Assembly (NCBI RefSeq): GCF_013359595.1
Contig: NZ_JABFMP010000026.1
Span: forward strand, 44,573 to 108,572
Origin: Pseudomonas sp. C1C7
GTDB lineage: Bacteria; Pseudomonadota; Gammaproteobacteria; Pseudomonadales; Pseudomonadaceae
Length of the DNA: 64,000 nt
Reading direction: 5' to 3'
In this document: positions 63,810 through 64,000 of the stretch, piece by piece
Layout: the number at the start of each line of letters is the position of its first letter
How positions within the stretch are numbered: the first letter of the stretch is position 1
Program-made: the position numbers and the translations under genes
Notes under the pieces: generated by a model
What the model saw: only the letters and a program-made list of their open reading frames with translations
Database searches by the model: none
Told to the model about the DNA's origin: nothing

Positions 63810-64000
63810 TTAGTTTCGGTAATCGGGGGCTACTCGGTCCAGCAACCGCAACATCGCCGCCCAGGCCAATTGCATCGCATCCGGATCACTCAGCTCACCG
63901 TCATCCAACGGCCGGCCCGGATCATTGAACTGCCGCTCGGTGTGTTCACACACCTCAGCCGGCGGCAGCACCAACTCCCCGGCAGCCTGCGCGGCCAGCT
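63810..64000 (-). CDS. Unidentified protein, C-terminal end (cut by window edge)
   Basis: An open frame enters from the right edge and ends at TAA at 63810. The visible 62 residues are acidic and include PPAEVCEHTERQFND, GRPLDDGELSDPDAMQLAW and end LLDRVAPDYRN. I do not recognise the family. GC-rich third positions and its place on the same strand as the neighbours support a real gene end. Confidence 0.5.
   Translation of the reverse strand, partial: LAAQAAGELVLPPAEVCEHTERQFNDPGRPLDDGELSDPDAMQLAWAAMLRLLDRVAPDYRN

Overview
The window looks like chromosomal DNA of a fluorescent pseudomonad (P. fluorescens group). The evidence is high GC with strong GC-ending codons, several Pseudomonas-type REP palindromes between genes, an arginine-transaminase locus in the gene order known from P. 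aeruginosa (aruH, aruI, acyl-CoA genes, permease, aruS/aruR), and a hydroquinone operon ordered as hapCDEFGHI of P. fluorescens ACB. No tRNA, rRNA, CRISPR array, transposase or integrase was seen.

Layout. (1) 1-7.7 kb: end of a NIPSNAP gene, an amidohydrolase of the succinylglutamate desuccinylase/aspartoacylase family, a TetR regulator, and a polar amino acid ABC uptake operon. The ATPase of that operon is fused to the C-terminus of an AruH-like aminotransferase. (2) 7.8-11.5 kb: a three-gene efflux system (outer membrane factor, HlyD-type adaptor, DUF2955 inner membrane protein). (3) 11.5-28.5 kb: an island of lower GC whose genes match the 2-deoxystreptamine aminoglycoside pathway of butirosin, neomycin and kanamycin producers. 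It holds 2-deoxy-scyllo-inosose synthase, a BtrR/BtrS-like aminotransferase, a NeoM/BtrM-like glycosyltransferase, a PIG-L deacetylase, a GMC dehydrogenase with a class III aminotransferase, a phosphoribosyltransferase-like protein, a PhyH dioxygenase, a carrier-like small protein, an ABC exporter and a 1216-residue PEP-synthase-like protein. The genes run divergently from a 641-base AT-rich spacer. (4) 28.7-36 kb: a glycine-zipper protein, hapCDEFGHI and a LysR regulator. (5) 36-42.3 kb: a Liv-type ABC importer with a porin. (6) 42.7-48.6 kb: a quinone reductase and a Dpp/Opp-like peptide importer. (7) 48.7-63.6 kb: the arginine transaminase operon (aldehyde dehydrogenase, aruH, aruI, acyl-CoA synthetase, acyl-CoA dehydrogenase, enoyl-CoA hydratase), an amino acid permease, aruS, a periplasmic binding protein, aruR and a second TetR gene. 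(8) The end of an unidentified gene.

How parts work together. A 14-base palindrome, TGAACnnnnGTTCA, occurs at or near both TetR genes and upstream of both aminotransferase operons, so the two ends of the window look like paralogous, possibly cross-talking regulons. A second, 25-base palindrome upstream of hapC recurs upstream of the porin-Liv operon, suggesting that one LysR regulator couples aromatic uptake to hydroquinone cleavage.

The most unusual content is the aminoglycoside-like cluster. From gene content it should reach a neamine- or ribostamycin-class pseudosaccharide. No gene was seen for the second cyclitol oxidation, for the ribosyl phosphatase, or for a standard aminoglycoside resistance enzyme. 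The large ATP-grasp plus phosphohistidine protein is the best candidate for unknown chemistry or self-protection.
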